A program made the translations under genes and the position numbers. Source: Gliomastix tumulicola (Eukaryota; Ascomycota; Sordariomycetes; Hypocreales; Bionectriaceae). Taken from it: DNA of 64,000 nucleotides. Under the pieces are notes generated by a model. The model worked only from the letters and a program-made list of their open reading frames with translations. It did no database searches and had not been told where the DNA came from. The stretch spans positions 1-64,000 of the forward strand of contig BCHX01000003.1 of the NCBI GenBank assembly GCA_001599755.1, in the 5' to 3' direction. This document shows positions 1 through 10,540 of the stretch, piece by piece (the stretch's first letter is position 1; each line of letters starts with the position of its first letter).

Positions 1-421
1 GTGATGGAGTCCGTCAAGTCCCGAGAGATCCGGTGATTGGGGTGGTCAATATTCCACCCAGAAGCAAAACACCGAAAATAGTTGCGTACTGTCTGTACCG
101 TCGCTACTTTGTTTGGATCAAGCACGCCTCTGACACACCCAGCCATGAACTCGGCAAAATGCTTGAGAGTTTTCAGGTTGTCTGGCTGTGCTTCCGGGTG
201 AGTCTTCTTGTACCTGGGTAGCGTTAGTACACAGTCAAGCAATATTTCTTCGCGTGTTCGCCGTACTCAAACCATAGTTCCATTTGTGTATCGTATTTCC
301 CTTTTGTATACTCCAGTACCTGTCTTGGGACTGGATTGTTGTCGATACCGAGATCGTCGTCCTTATATCCATTCTCCTCTGCAAGCCTCCGCTTTTCCTC
401 TCCAGTTCTCTTTCTAACCAT
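1..421 (-). CDS. DUF3435/FluG-domain tyrosine recombinase-like protein (Starship captain type), N-terminal part
   Basis: The gene reads leftward off the window, so only the N-terminus is visible. Exon 1 is 421..267, from the ATG (MVRKRTGEEKRR). A 53-nt intron (266..214, donor GTACGG, TACTAAC branch, CCCAG acceptor) follows, and exon 2 runs from 213 to the edge. The splice joins ELWFE to YKKTHPE and continues through NLKTLKHFAEFMAG and VRNYFRCFASGWN. These blocks match, from memory of the family, the N-terminal part of fungal DUF3435 ('FluG domain') proteins. That family includes the tyrosine recombinases that mobilise giant Starship elements. The catalytic Arg/His/Tyr residues would lie beyond the left edge, so activity cannot be judged. 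If this is a captain, the element would extend leftward and its boundary should fall within a few hundred bases to the right of 421. It could also be one of the many solitary family copies. Confidence 0.72.
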
Positions 422-685
422 TTCGGCAGATCTGTGGTTGGAAAGTGCAGGAGAATTCTTTGGAGGGGTGAAGAACACGGCCAGATTGAACCAGGTAGGG
501 TAGAGCGGAAAGTGTAGTCTTTATAGTGCCTCGGGTGTTGGCCGCCCAGTGTATTGTAGGGGTAGGTTCGCCAATGAAACGCAACGGGTGGAGGGGCGGC
601 CATTTGCGGACACAAGCCCAGTATCGCGCAAGCAGGCATCCACGCTGTATTAAAAATAGAACTTCCACCCGGGCGCCTCTCTGGC

Positions 686-716
<31 letters not shown>

Positions 717-811
717 GGTGCCATGAACACCTACAACTTCATTTTCGGGCGGCGGCGCCGCCACCTTTTGCGCCTACACATGCCATTTCGATGTGACTGC
801 ACGCTGCCGCT
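422..811. other. intergenic: upstream of the DUF3435 gene
   Basis: No gene is supported here. It holds the 28-T tract and would contain the promoter of the DUF3435 gene. It is also where a Starship 5' boundary would be expected. I could not identify a terminal repeat or target-site duplication by eye. Confidence 0.6.
689..716. repeat. poly(T) tract of 28 flanked by near-inverted 7-mers
   Basis: An uninterrupted run of 28 T is preceded by TGGCGCC (682-688) and followed by GGTGCCA (717-723), which are inverted copies with one mismatch. Such tracts can be the A-tail of a retroposed sequence on the minus strand or a simple replication-slippage tract. Confidence 0.8.
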
Positions 812-1284
812 ATGACCCAAGCAAGATTTCCCGGCGATGTACTCCCACCGGAAGAAGTATATGACACACGCGACGCTGCCCTTGCAGCTATCAATTCTTG
901 GGCAAAGTCTAGGGGCCCTGCATTTACCACAAGCAAATCAACCAGGACCTCTAGTGGGCGGGTAAAGGCCATATTTGCATGTCATCGGAACAAACAGCCA
1001 CCAAGTGCATCAGTGGAAAAGAAAATGTTTGATGTGTAGCCGAAGGCGAGTTCACTGTCCTTGCTACAGAGTCCACGGATAGAGCCTCGTTCTATACCAA
1101 CGACAAGGCGGGAGGTGCGCTGTGCATAATCAGACGAAGACCATCCGCGCAACCAGCTTCTTGTCGGCTCCAGAAGCACAATTTCAAAGCTATCTCGACT
1201 CTCCTGGTCTCTGGTAGTGCGCCTCGTCCGGACCTACCTCCACGACGATTCTCATCCCCTCGCAACCCAGAAAGATGTCCATAG
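812..1284 (+). pseudogene. MULE (Hop-type) transposase N-terminal remnant
   Basis: The first frame (812-1039) encodes 75 residues including AAINSWAKSRG, STRTSSGRVKAIFACHRNK and QPPSASVEKK. This is the start of the FAR1-like zinc-finger region found in fungal Mutator-like (Hop) transposases. After a stop at 1037 the similarity seems to resume in another frame (1033-1284) with EFTVLATESTD, matching the 'C.FSVLAKES' block that follows in the family. The rest of the transposase is not seen, so this is a frameshifted and truncated fragment. Its position beside the DUF3435 gene suggests an accessory or transposon-rich zone. Family assignment is from memory of conserved blocks. Confidence 0.6.
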
Positions 1285-1735
1285 TTAGATTGCGGCAAAA
1301 AGGAGAGATTAACGCGAGGGTCAAAGTAGCGCACAAGCTTTAGCCGACCGATTGGAAAAGGAGAGCTTCTGGTGCCGAGTCCGGATAGATTCTAATGATT
1401 GGCTTACGGCGATCTTCTTCGCTCATTCAGACTCTATTGTCTGTCTCCAATGCAACCCCGATGTCTTCGCTACTACTTACGGAGTGAGAGGATCGGAAAG
1501 ATCCCTCAGCAGGCTGCGGTGGGTCTTACCCACTCTCCTGCCGAGAACGAGTAGCTCTCAGCGATGGCGTCATTTTAGATTTAATGGCGTTCTTGTTTCA
1601 CTGTATCCATTAATGTGCCCAGTCGCCGAAACATATAATACCATCAACCCTTCGCCGCATCAATTGCAGGAGGTAGTCCACAAACTCAGTGGCTTTTTCT
1701 ATACAAGCGGATTGCGAGAATTTAGGAGAAGAGCC
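1285..1735. other. intergenic upstream of the histidine phosphatase gene
   Basis: The frame of the downstream phosphatase stays open leftward to 1352, but that translation has no recognisable domain and lies before the natural start, so I treat it as 5' flank. Nothing else was seen. Confidence 0.6.
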
Positions 1736-2374
1736 ATGTCGTCAGTCATCTACCTCGTCCGCCACGCCGAGTCGGAGCACAACGTCTCGAAAGACTTCTC
1801 ACAACAAGATCCGCCTCTCACTGCGACTGGTGTTGTCCAGGCATCGGCCCTGATTGAAACGTTCCCTGATGCAGCCTCAGTCGCCGTTGTGCTCACGTCT
1901 CCGCTCACGCGTACGTTGCAAACTACCAACGCTGGCTTCCCTCAAGTCCTCCGCAAAGATGCGGCAGGCGGCGCCCAGTTCATAATCGACCCAGACCTTC
2001 AGGAGCGCAGCGACCTTCCCTGTGACACCGGGTCCCGACGCACCACACTGGAGGAGGCCTTTCCTGAGCTCGAATTTGGGAGTTTGGCAGATGATTGGTT
2101 TGTCAAGGAGGGGTTGTACGCCGCGGATGATGTGGCGGTGGCCAAACGAGCGCAACGTTTCCGCGAGAGATTGCGGGAGATTGTTGCATCGCTTGAGAAG
2201 GACAGAGGAGAGGCTAGCCAAGGGCGGAAAAGAAATGTGGTTGTTGTCACTCATGGCGTGTTTATGAAGTTTCTGGCCAAGGACGAAACTATTGATCTTC
2301 CTAAGGCGGGGTGGAAGGCTTTCACGATCGGCAGTACAGGGGACGGAGGCGCTGAACTTGTGCCCTTGGCTTGA
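1736..2374 (+). CDS. histidine phosphatase (phosphoglycerate mutase-like) protein
   Basis: This intronless gene encodes 212 residues. The N-terminus MSSVIYLVRHAESEHN carries the RHG-type phosphohistidine motif (here RHAE, His10) directly after the first beta strand. The second catalytic histidine is His173 in VVTHGVF, and SPLTRTLQT is the family's substrate-loop block. Such small fungal members are cytosolic phosphatases or mutases of uncertain substrate; the sequence does not show which metabolite is used. The start at 1736 places the RHG motif next to the N-terminus as in the family; a longer in-frame reading from 1352 adds only unrelated residues. It is convergent with the chromate transporter gene, with 42 bp between stop codons. 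Confidence 0.85.
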   Translation: MSSVIYLVRHAESEHNVSKDFSQQDPPLTATGVVQASALIETFPDAASVAVVLTSPLTRTLQTTNAGFPQVLRKDAAGGAQFIIDPDLQERSDLPCDTGSRRTTLEEAFPELEFGSLADDWFVKEGLYAADDVAVAKRAQRFRERLREIVASLEKDRGEASQGRKRNVVVVTHGVFMKFLAKDETIDLPKAGWKAFTIGSTGDGGAELVPLA

Positions 2375-2416
2375 ATTCGTCTTACTGGAGATACTTTTCT
2401 TGAATCTTAGGCTAAA

Positions 2417-4177
2417 CTAAGCTCTGACAACCGCGTACCAAATAAGGCCCAAGACGGCCCCCATGACGATAGCAACCGGAGGGCTCACGCCGAAGGAGTA
2501 GCCGAAGACGAAGCTCAATGCCGTCACGACTACCCACCACGGCTCCTCTCCTAGACTCATGCCCTGCTGGAAACTTTCGTCGATATATCCGATTTGCCAC
2601 AGGCGGTAGACCGCGGTATAGATAAGCCCCACGGCACCAGCATTGACGCCCCTGAGGAGCGACTTTACCCATCTGAGGCCGCGGATAGCGCTCCATATAC
2701 CCATCGTACCATGAACCGTAATAAGGCCCGGGGCAAAAATGCCAATATATCCGAGCACTGCCCCGGCGGCCGAGTTATAACCCCCGTTGATCGCAGTCAG
2801 AGCTCCGAGGTATACGGCAAAGTTGAAGTTAGGACCAGGGAAGCTTTGTTGGATGGCCAGGCCGATGAGGAAGTCTCGCGGGCTGACCCAATCTTCGGCG
2901 ACGACGTATTCGCGGAGCAGGGGGATAACGACAGGCCCTCCACCGAAGATGATGGTTCCTGCGAGATACATGTTTGCGAAGAAGCGAAAGAGGAGCAACT
3001 TAACGGGCAACATGCCGCGGAGGACCATGATGACGATAAAGGTGATGAAGAAGAAGAAGATTATGCCGAGGCCGAATGGCCAAGAGAAGTTGAGCATGCG
3101 TTCTTGCGGGACGACGCGGGGTTCCGGTGAAGCCGCTGAATGGCCGTTCTCAGTAACTGGAAGAGTTTCCGCATTATGTTCTTGGCTCGAGCGTGTCCTT
3201 GCCCCATTCCGTTCTTCGCCAGCACCCGAAGTTGTAGCGGTGGTGGCAGCAGTGTTGTCCTGGTTCGCAGACTGCGCCTGGGATAGCTCGACGGATTCCG
3301 TCTCTTCTGCTCGACGTCGTCGCCTAGGGTTCTTCACCACGCCCACGACAGCCTTGACGGGGACGTGAAGCCAGCGATAGTCATAGACGACGGTTGCGCA
3401 GCCGGCCAGGAACATCAGAAGTGGAAAGTACCACAGCGCATTGTAGAGAATCCCGGCCGCACCTCCAACCAAGACGAGAATTCGGGTTATTTTGTCGGTG
3501 ATGGCCTTGTCTGATAGTTGAACGGCAGCGACGGCGATAATCCCAACAGTCGACGCGTTGAGACCGGAGAGAAGTGCATACACAGGCCCAGGGAGAGTAT
3601 CTCCAATATTGGAGACGCCTATGGCGAGGCCGTACATTGCCAAGGCACCGGGTAAGCTAAGAAAGCGGCTAAGTACCGCTACAGTAAGAGTGCTTTGACT
3701 GACCATGATTGCTTACCTCCAGATAAAGAAGCCAAGGAAAGCAGGAAGAAAGCCATCGTGAATCAGGTTAATACAGTAATGCATCTTGGTACTGCCAGGG
3801 CCAGAGAAGGCCTGGCAGACACTGAAGAGTTCTTGATACTGTATGTTCATTAGCGCTGCTGCGCTTCTTGCGAATACTCCAATAAAACCCATGGCCTACC
3901 ACTTGGATGTCGATCCATTGTAACTTCTCGACGAATTTGTCTTGGAACTAAGGCAGGCGCGGTATTCGGTTAGCGCTTGTCATGTCTTAATTTGCAGACG
4001 CGCCGCGACGGCGCGGATCGTAAAAACGAAGCTGTCACTCACGATCTTGAAATGCACCGGGGGGCCGCCAAAGGACGTGAAACCAAGGTAGTAATTGTTG
4101 CTGATGGTGTTCCAAAACTTGGCCTTCAGGCCAGCGGGTTGCCAGCTTCCCCAGCCTCTCCTGGATTGGATTGCCAT
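2417..4177 (-). CDS. chromate ion transporter (CHR family)
   Basis: The spliced model has four exons: 4177..4043, 3947..3900, 3838..3717 and 3656..2417. Introns are 95, 61 and 60 nt and all are GT..AG. The product is 514 residues and stays in frame throughout. The first half carries YYLGFTSFGGPPVHF, then EKLQWIDIQVYQELFSVCQAFSGPGSTK, the duplicated signature of CHR transporters. The second half repeats it as GTIIFGGGPVVIPLL and GLAIQQSFPGPNFNFAVYLGA. A charged, Ser/Ala-rich linker separates two sets of about five membrane segments. Members such as Neurospora CHR-1 move chromate or sulfate across the plasma membrane; the substrate here is inferred. The long open frame that appears to start at 3706 begins inside intron 3, so an unspliced annotation would give a false N-terminus. 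Confidence 0.88.
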
Positions 4178-5713
4178 TCTGGAGCAGATACGGCAGTAGG
4201 GCTAACATTGAAAATGGTCAAAGTTCACATACGCTGCGGCCGGGCAGCTCTCCTAGTTATACAGGTTATTGGAAATTTGATTGTGGGTACCGCAGATTCC
4301 GGAACTGTTCAGCTGGACCAATCATTGGCTTCCCCGTGGCACGTGGGCAGTTTGAAGACCAATCAAACTGAGGGGGTGACAAGGTAACAACGTCGGGCAA
4401 GATTGACTCACGCCGACAAATTTTCCGGTCGTTGCTACTGGCAGGTGCGTTTCTCACCATAACAAGCTAAAAAGAGGCTATGTGAATCGCGTCAACTTGA
4501 TTGACGACAAGAACCACAATCACGGCGCGAATTGCCGAGTCACAGCTTCAAGAGTCTCTGGATCACTGCACAAATAGATATGATCCCCGATCATCCTGGG
4601 GTTCTCCAATGACGCATTAGCTGATGTTATACCCTGTAGGTGGTAATTAGGGGTTCATTGCGGACTTGAACACTGCAGTTGTGGGTGTGGAGGGGGGGTG
4701 CCCAAACAAAGCGAGTCGCCCTGAGCCGCCCTGAGCCGCCCTGAACCAGCCTGTGGTAAGCCTGAGCCATGCCTGAGCCGTCCCTGAGCATGGCCGAATA
4801 AAGCGGCGAGAGGTGGAGTGGGTCCGGAACTTTAGCAGTGGGCAAATTTCGGGATGGACAACATGAAAAAAAGTCTTGACATCAACATTTTGCGCCACGC
4901 CATTTTGCGCGCGGCTTTTTTCGGTTCTCATCCTCGCCTAAACGAAGCCTCTGGCCCCTGACCCGAGGAGGTACAGCGTCACTGTAGGTATGCTTGTTAG
5001 TCCTCGATATCCGGTTCTGATCTCGCTTGGCTTTCCCGACAATCGTAAGAATGAGGGAGAATGACGAGTGACAAGATCAGATATGGTGGATCTGATCGCT
5101 AGAATTGAATGAAGGACACCGAGTTGATTCGTATTCCAAATATCATGACGTCAAAGGCTGCATTTCAAATGGTTTTCCTTTGAGGCAATGGAAGAAAGCT
5201 GTAATATCCCTGGAAGCTATGGCGAGATCACAAACGGAATGCTAGCTTAGGATAGACTTGGACTGAGGCTCGCATCTGTATTGTTCTAGATACTTTGGAT
5301 GTAGGTGCCAGTGCGTATGCACTTACGGAAATCCAGTCTGACTGAGGAGTTCTGAATATTGATTGTGGTTTGCCAACGTCGTAGAAAGGAATGTCTTGCC
5401 CTCTAGTATAGAAACTCGTCTGTCTCGCTTTGGGGCTCAATATGACCTAGGCAAAGTATCAACCTGTAGGTTCCAACTTTGAAGAGCGGGAGCGCTCCTC
5501 ACCTCCCTTGCCCTTGGCTTGAGGTCGTGCTGGGCAAGTACGAACGACTACGCCTGTAGTTCGTAAGATTATTGTATTCGAGCTGCTTACTTTCTCTCGA
5601 TTGTTTTCCATCATACGCATTCAACCTTGATCATTCTTCCAATTTACCCCCCATTCTGCGCAACTAGACCCCGGACAGCTCTAGGAGTACCTCTAGCTAT
5701 ATGCGCCCTCGCC
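4178..5713. other. intergenic, 1.5 kb
   Basis: No supported gene. Short open frames on both strands (for example 4627-4931) have no recognisable motif. It contains the GC-rich short tandem repeats at 4716-4791. Confidence 0.6.
4716..4791. repeat. short GC-rich tandem repeat
   Basis: A 10-bp unit (GCCGCCCTGA with variants) occurs three times at about 4716-4745. Three degenerate 11-bp relatives (GCCTGAGCCAT-type) follow at about 4760-4791. Confidence 0.65.
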
Positions 5714-7410
5714 ATGGAAAACCTAGGGATACCCACGGACGTTGAATGGAGCCCTTACTACCAATCAGCCCTTCGTGAGGAAGTGCCCTCGCCGCCGGAG
5801 GGAGCTTGGGACTTGGGACGCAGCCCGGATTAGATATTCTGCACCCATTCCAACCACCAGTATGCCCCAAACCTCATTTTCGGAGATGCGATCCGTGCTT
5901 GAGACTGCTAACTGTGACGCCCAGCGTCTGCAACGATCTAAACTGGTTCGACAACTGCTCTCTGGTGCCCAAATACGACGTCCACGCCCCGGACAATCCA
6001 GAAACGAGGCGTCAGGTCCAGGGCATAGGCCACGTCACCCTCACCGTCGTCCGGGGCTTCAACGCCAAGGGCAGACCCTCGACCCACGGCAAGGTCAAGG
6101 TCCGAGACGTGCTATACGTCCCCGGCGCACCGGCGAACATCCTCAGCGCCCGTCCGTCTCCCTCCTCGAATTTGCTGATGTTCCTCCAGCCCACCGACCC
6201 GACGAAGCGGCGGCCCATCTCCGGTACGATCAAGTTCATCGAGCCGCACACGCCTCCCGTCATTGCATTCATCGTCCGGAAGACGCACTGGGCGGACTAC
6301 GACCGGGTCTGGCTCAGTCCGCACCCTCCAGGGCCGGTGCAAGCCATGAGTTGTCTGTCTGAAGGGGTGACGCCGAAGATTCTGGGATGCGTCGGGACCG
6401 TCGAGAACTTCAACGCCGCGGCGCAGACCCGAGACAATCATATTATCCAGCTGGAGAAGGCCGAAAAGGGTCTCGAGAATTTGGAGATAAGGAGCGCTGA
6501 GAACCAAGCATTCGACAAGGAAGAAGCGGAGCGGCTCAGTGAGGACGAGCGCGCGTGGCTGAGGTCGAGAGTATGCAAGTCATGGGCGGGCTTCATCTCG
6601 TTCCTGTTCCTACAGGACAGGCCGTTTGAATCCCGCTACGAGTGCTTCGTAATGGTCATGGAAGTCATAATCGAGTACGAAGAGAAGAGGAAGGACACCA
6701 AGGAGATGCTGAAGAAGACGTACCTTAGTGTCAACGGGGCGTTGGCCAAGAAGCGAGACGAGGAAGAGGAGAAGGAGAAGGCCGAGGACAAGGACAAGGA
6801 CAAGGACAAGGACAAGGCCGAAGCTACGGTGCCTCCATCCGCTGCCCCTCCTACGACGGAGCCTGCTCCTCCCCGGAGGAGGCGATTTTCAATTTCTGCA
6901 CCGTGCGAAGCAGGGGTTAGCCGCGGAACGATGCGTGTGAGCGTACTTCAAACTCGGATGGGCGACAATACCACGTCTGGCATCGAATACGATGATAAGG
7001 ATCTCCTCGAAGACGAGAGAGCCAGGTATGAGACCAAGGATGGCGATGACGACCGCAGCTTTGGGGTTTTCGACTGGACATGGGATCGCCCCGAGGAAAT
7101 TGGGGAGATCGTGGAACAAGGAGGTCAACACACATCGCCCGGCTTCCCGCGACTACAAACGATCCCAAGAGGGCTGAGGAGGCGTAAACCCGATACTCTT
7201 CATGTACCTCCCCCGGAGGATGCTGAGGATGACGAGGAATACCTCATGTGGCTGCCCTCCCCTAAGCAGTCCAATTCTAACACGGCGGCGGCCAGCGTTC
7301 CAGGTGCTCCTGCGGCGGCGGAGGCGGTGTTTGCACCTGACCTTAAGCATCCAGAGCTGTTTGTGGACTTGAAATATCCTTACTATTACAAACCAGGCTC
7401 GGACGCATAG
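5714..7410 (+). pseudogene. copia-protease-derived fungal gene with coiled-coil C-terminus, broken by one stop
   Basis: Exon 1 is 5714..5859 and exon 2 is 5925..7410. The 65-nt intron has donor GTATGC, a GCTAAC branch and a CCCAG acceptor. The splice restores THSNHHVCNDLNWF, followed by GIGHVTLTVVRG, VRDVLYVPGAPANILSA and WLSPHPPGP. These blocks match a fungal family in which a copia-like retroviral protease region has lost the DSG motif. The normal Trp after Pro-Asp (family 'DWIF.T.SN') is a TAG at 5831-5833, in frame. After the domain come about 330 residues with coiled-coil character, an alternating Lys/Asp run near 6782-6815, and an acidic tail. No integrase or reverse transcriptase follows, so this is a captured domain rather than a retrotransposon. 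Alternatively, TAG could be the acceptor of a ~51-nt intron from 5783, but its donor is weak. Confidence 0.6.
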
Positions 7411-8808
7411 AGACATTGATACGATGATCGGGGTGAAGGGAGGGGAGACAATAGAAGCATCTTCAACTGTGTAGGAACTCGACGGCTCAGACTGGTGGTT
7501 TTATGATAGAGTTGCGAGCATAGCTAGGGTCGATTTGTATAATCAGGGGTCTATCCCCTTTCCCTTTCACAATGAACTCCAGTCCTCATGCGTGAACCCC
7601 AAAATGAGATATAGCGTACTGCAACTGCTCAGTCATATGAGGAGGTCCCAGACTTGATGCATTGCCAATAATAACCTCTGGACAAGCTTTCCCACCCCCT
7701 GCTGTTTTCTGCTGACGGCGACGTTGAACAACGTTATCGTCTCGATCACACCTCATCCGCAACGGTAATACGCACCGTGACTCGTTATCGCGCATCAACT
7801 CCCGACATATCCCCGCTGGGCCAGCCATCCCTTCGGGCGTCGGGGAGCTTCCTATTCCGTACGACGGGAGTTAGCCCCAGGGACCTTCAGCTTTCTAAGC
7901 GGCATTTATCATTAAGCGGCATTTCGTCGCGAAGCGCACTGTCACCCGCACACGAGACGAAGCCGCGCTCCTTGTAGTGTTTGCAGATGCAACCTCATTG
8001 GGCCGGTCTCCGGGGTTCGTAAATAGTCTTTTCTTCACAAGACGGAGGAACTCGAGCGGCAGGCATATGGCGAGCGCACTATGTATACTCCGGGACGCAT
8101 TTGGGGCACAGAATTCAGTTTCAGTGTGGGTGCTGATGGTATCGCAATCTGGCGGGAATCCCATGGTATTTCCATCCCCGCGCGTTCATTGGCGGTGTTT
8201 TCATAATGGACAAGTTCAACGGGATTATGGCGGTCGCGGGAATTCCATGTGGCCTGCATTGGGCATCAATATACCCGAGACGAAGGATGCGTTGAAAAGG
8301 AAGGGTGGGATGGGAGGTGCATGCCAGCGGCACAGATCCAGGCTGCAGCTGATCCAGCACTCAACTTTGGTGGTCAGGCAATCAAAATGGCACTCTGAGT
8401 GGGAGCGATGTCAGGATCAGCGGGGATCGGCTTTGGATATAATCGTCCGACGTTGTCGTGTGTAGGTCTTCTCGTGGAAATATATGATACAATAGCTCCC
8501 AATCAGTTCCATAGTGTACGCTCTCCCTTCGCTTCGGTGTCCTCATAAAGTCGTAGTTCCAGTCAATCAAGTAGCGCAGTCGCGCGTAAAATCCAAAAAA
8601 AAAAAAGAAAGGAAAAAAAGATGCTGAATGCCCCAGACGCCAATAGATCAAATGTTGCTTCGTATGCGTTTCCCGGGGTGCCGTGTATATCTTCCCCCCT
8701 CCCAGATGCCTGCTGTTGTTCTTCTTTTCTCCCTTCAAAAAGCCCGGTCTCCTGTTCGTAGTTCTCATATGACGCATAAAGGTAGAGAGATGGTGTTGTT
8801 GTCTTGTC
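7411..8808. other. intergenic, 1.4 kb
   Basis: No supported gene. The longest frame (7977-8465, plus strand) has no recognisable motif. A short A-rich run lies near 8596-8630. The right end would hold the 3' UTR of the F-box gene. Confidence 0.55.
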
Positions 8809-9581
8809 TCAGTCGTCGTCGGTGCTGCTGTCGAGCTCGATGACGAGATGCGAGCCCCTCGTTGCCCGTACAGACTCCTTCCACGCCTCGATGGTGGGCA
8901 CGCTGGGCCGGAGGCCCTTGACCTTGAGCCTGGGTGACTTCCGCCGTCCGCTGGCCGACACGCTGCCGGCCTTGTACTCGACGACGATGGTCTCGAGACG
9001 GCCGGACGCGAGGACGTACTGCCGGATGCGCACCTCCTCGAGCGCGGGCATGTGGCCTACGGCGCGGCCCGCGAGCAGCAGCACCTCGTGGATGAGCATG
9101 AGGGCGGCGGAGCGCGTGGATACCCGTGTGTAGGGTCTACGCAGCATGTACGAGTTGCGCACATGCAGACGGCGGAGATACGGCCACCAGAGATCCCCGA
9201 CCTGGTTACGGTAGGACTGGGCGGCGGCTGCGGCGGCGGCTGCCGAGTGGTGCGCTGAGGCGGCGGCGGTGGCGGCGGCAGACCCGTGAGCAACAGGGAG
9301 GACAGTGGCCGCCTGGCGCTGCTCGTGCAGGTCGCTCGCAAACGGGGCGAGGAACTCGCGCGCAAAGACACAGTCATCAAAGCCGACCGTCGTGCAGCGC
9401 TGCGTGAAGTTGCGCAGCCGCGTGTGGAAGAGCGCCCGCTGCTCGCGCGAGGGCGACTTGGTCGACTCGACATGGTTGATGGGACGGTGCAGACGCAGGT
9501 TGGTCACGTTGGGGGCATAGTACGCAAGGCTAGAGATGAATGCTGCAAAAGCGAGAACAGTCTGGTCAGCATTCACGCACT

Positions 9582-9612
<31 letters not shown>

Positions 9613-10540
9613 CACCAGTCCGTTCTCCTCTCCAGGGGGGGGTCTTCGTTCGTCCCGACTCACCCGCTCGCTGCTCGACGTCCCGCGAGTCCCGCGTGTC
9701 GTGCTCCATCTCGACGTCGAGTGTCCGCAGGTTCGGCAGCTTCGTGACCAGCAGCGTGACCGACGCCAGCTCCAGATGCCGCCCGGCGCAGGCGAGGCCC
9801 GATATCACGGGCACGGGAGGGAGCGATTCCGGGGGCACGCCGATGCGTGCGAGGGCGGCGCGCGCCCGTCTGTTCTGGCGGTGGTCCCCGGGGACATACG
9901 ACGACGGCTCGTCGCTGGGCGAGTTGATGACGATCTTGAGCTGGACGCCCGCCGGGCCCGCGTCCTCGACGCGCCACTTGCCCATGGTGGTGAAGAGCTC
10001 GAGCATGTAGTCGTTCAGCACGCGCGTGCTCTCGCGGTGCTGCGACACCGTCTCGCGGTCGTTGGCGCTCGCGTACAGGCCCAGCATGACGTGGCACATG
10101 ACGTGCCGCAGGCTCGACTGCCGCCGCCGGTTCATGACGTGGCCGAGGTCCGTGAGGCGTCCATCCGTCAGGTACAGCTCGGCAAAGGTGATGGTCTCGA
10201 TGACCTTTTGCCACTCGCGCGAGACGGTCGCGTACCAGGGCAGATGCCGCCGGGACGAGGCGCCGGCGACCTCGGCGATGATGGCGTGCCGCACATTCTT
10301 GGGTAGCGCGGGGTAGTTGAAGTACGTCCGGGAGGAAGGGTTCGAACCGGCGGCCGCCGCGGCGGGAGCAGCAGTAGCAGCAGCAGCAGTAGTAGTAGTA
10401 GTAGTAGCAGCAGCAGCAGCAGCGCTCGTGTCTTTGAAGAAGGTCGGGACGGCCGAGGAGGACTGTTTGCGACCAGAGCCCCGGAGGGGATGGACCTGCG
10501 GCGCGGGGATGATCAGGTCCAGCGGGTAGTCCATGCCCAT
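8809..10540 (-). CDS. F-box domain protein
   Basis: There are two exons, 10540..9664 and 9542..8809, joined across a 121-nt intron (GTGAGT..TTGCAG), giving 536 residues. After a low-complexity Ala/Thr stretch, YFNYPALPKNVRHAIIAEV followed by LPWYATVSREWQKVIE is a fungal F-box of the 'LP.EIR..I...L..YA.VSREWQ..IE' type. F-box proteins recruit substrates to SCF ubiquitin ligases through Skp1; the substrate here is unknown. The remainder resembles the leucine-rich C-terminal region of similar proteins (LASVTLLVTKLPNLRTLDVEME, YAPNVTNLRLHR). It also contains further poly-Ala tracts. The intron holds a TG/CA dinucleotide run. The start at 10540 is the first of two close in-frame ATGs (the other is at 10534). 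Confidence 0.75.
9582..9608. repeat. CA/TG dinucleotide run inside the F-box gene intron
   Basis: About 12 CA units on the plus strand (TG on the coding strand), ending in ACGCACACA. It lies entirely within the intron 9543-9663. Confidence 0.85.
10367..10423. repeat. trinucleotide repeat coding poly-Ala/poly-Thr
   Basis: A mixed GCA/GTA run on the plus strand. Read on the minus strand within the F-box gene it encodes alternating poly-Ala and poly-Thr blocks (AAAAAATTTTTTAAAA). It is likely length-variable between strains. Confidence 0.85.

Noticed and set aside
3850..3864. 13-mer TTAGCGCTGCTGC shared with 11087-11099
   Set aside because: Dozens of shared 13-mers are expected by chance in 64 kb; one lies in an intron and no wider similarity exists.
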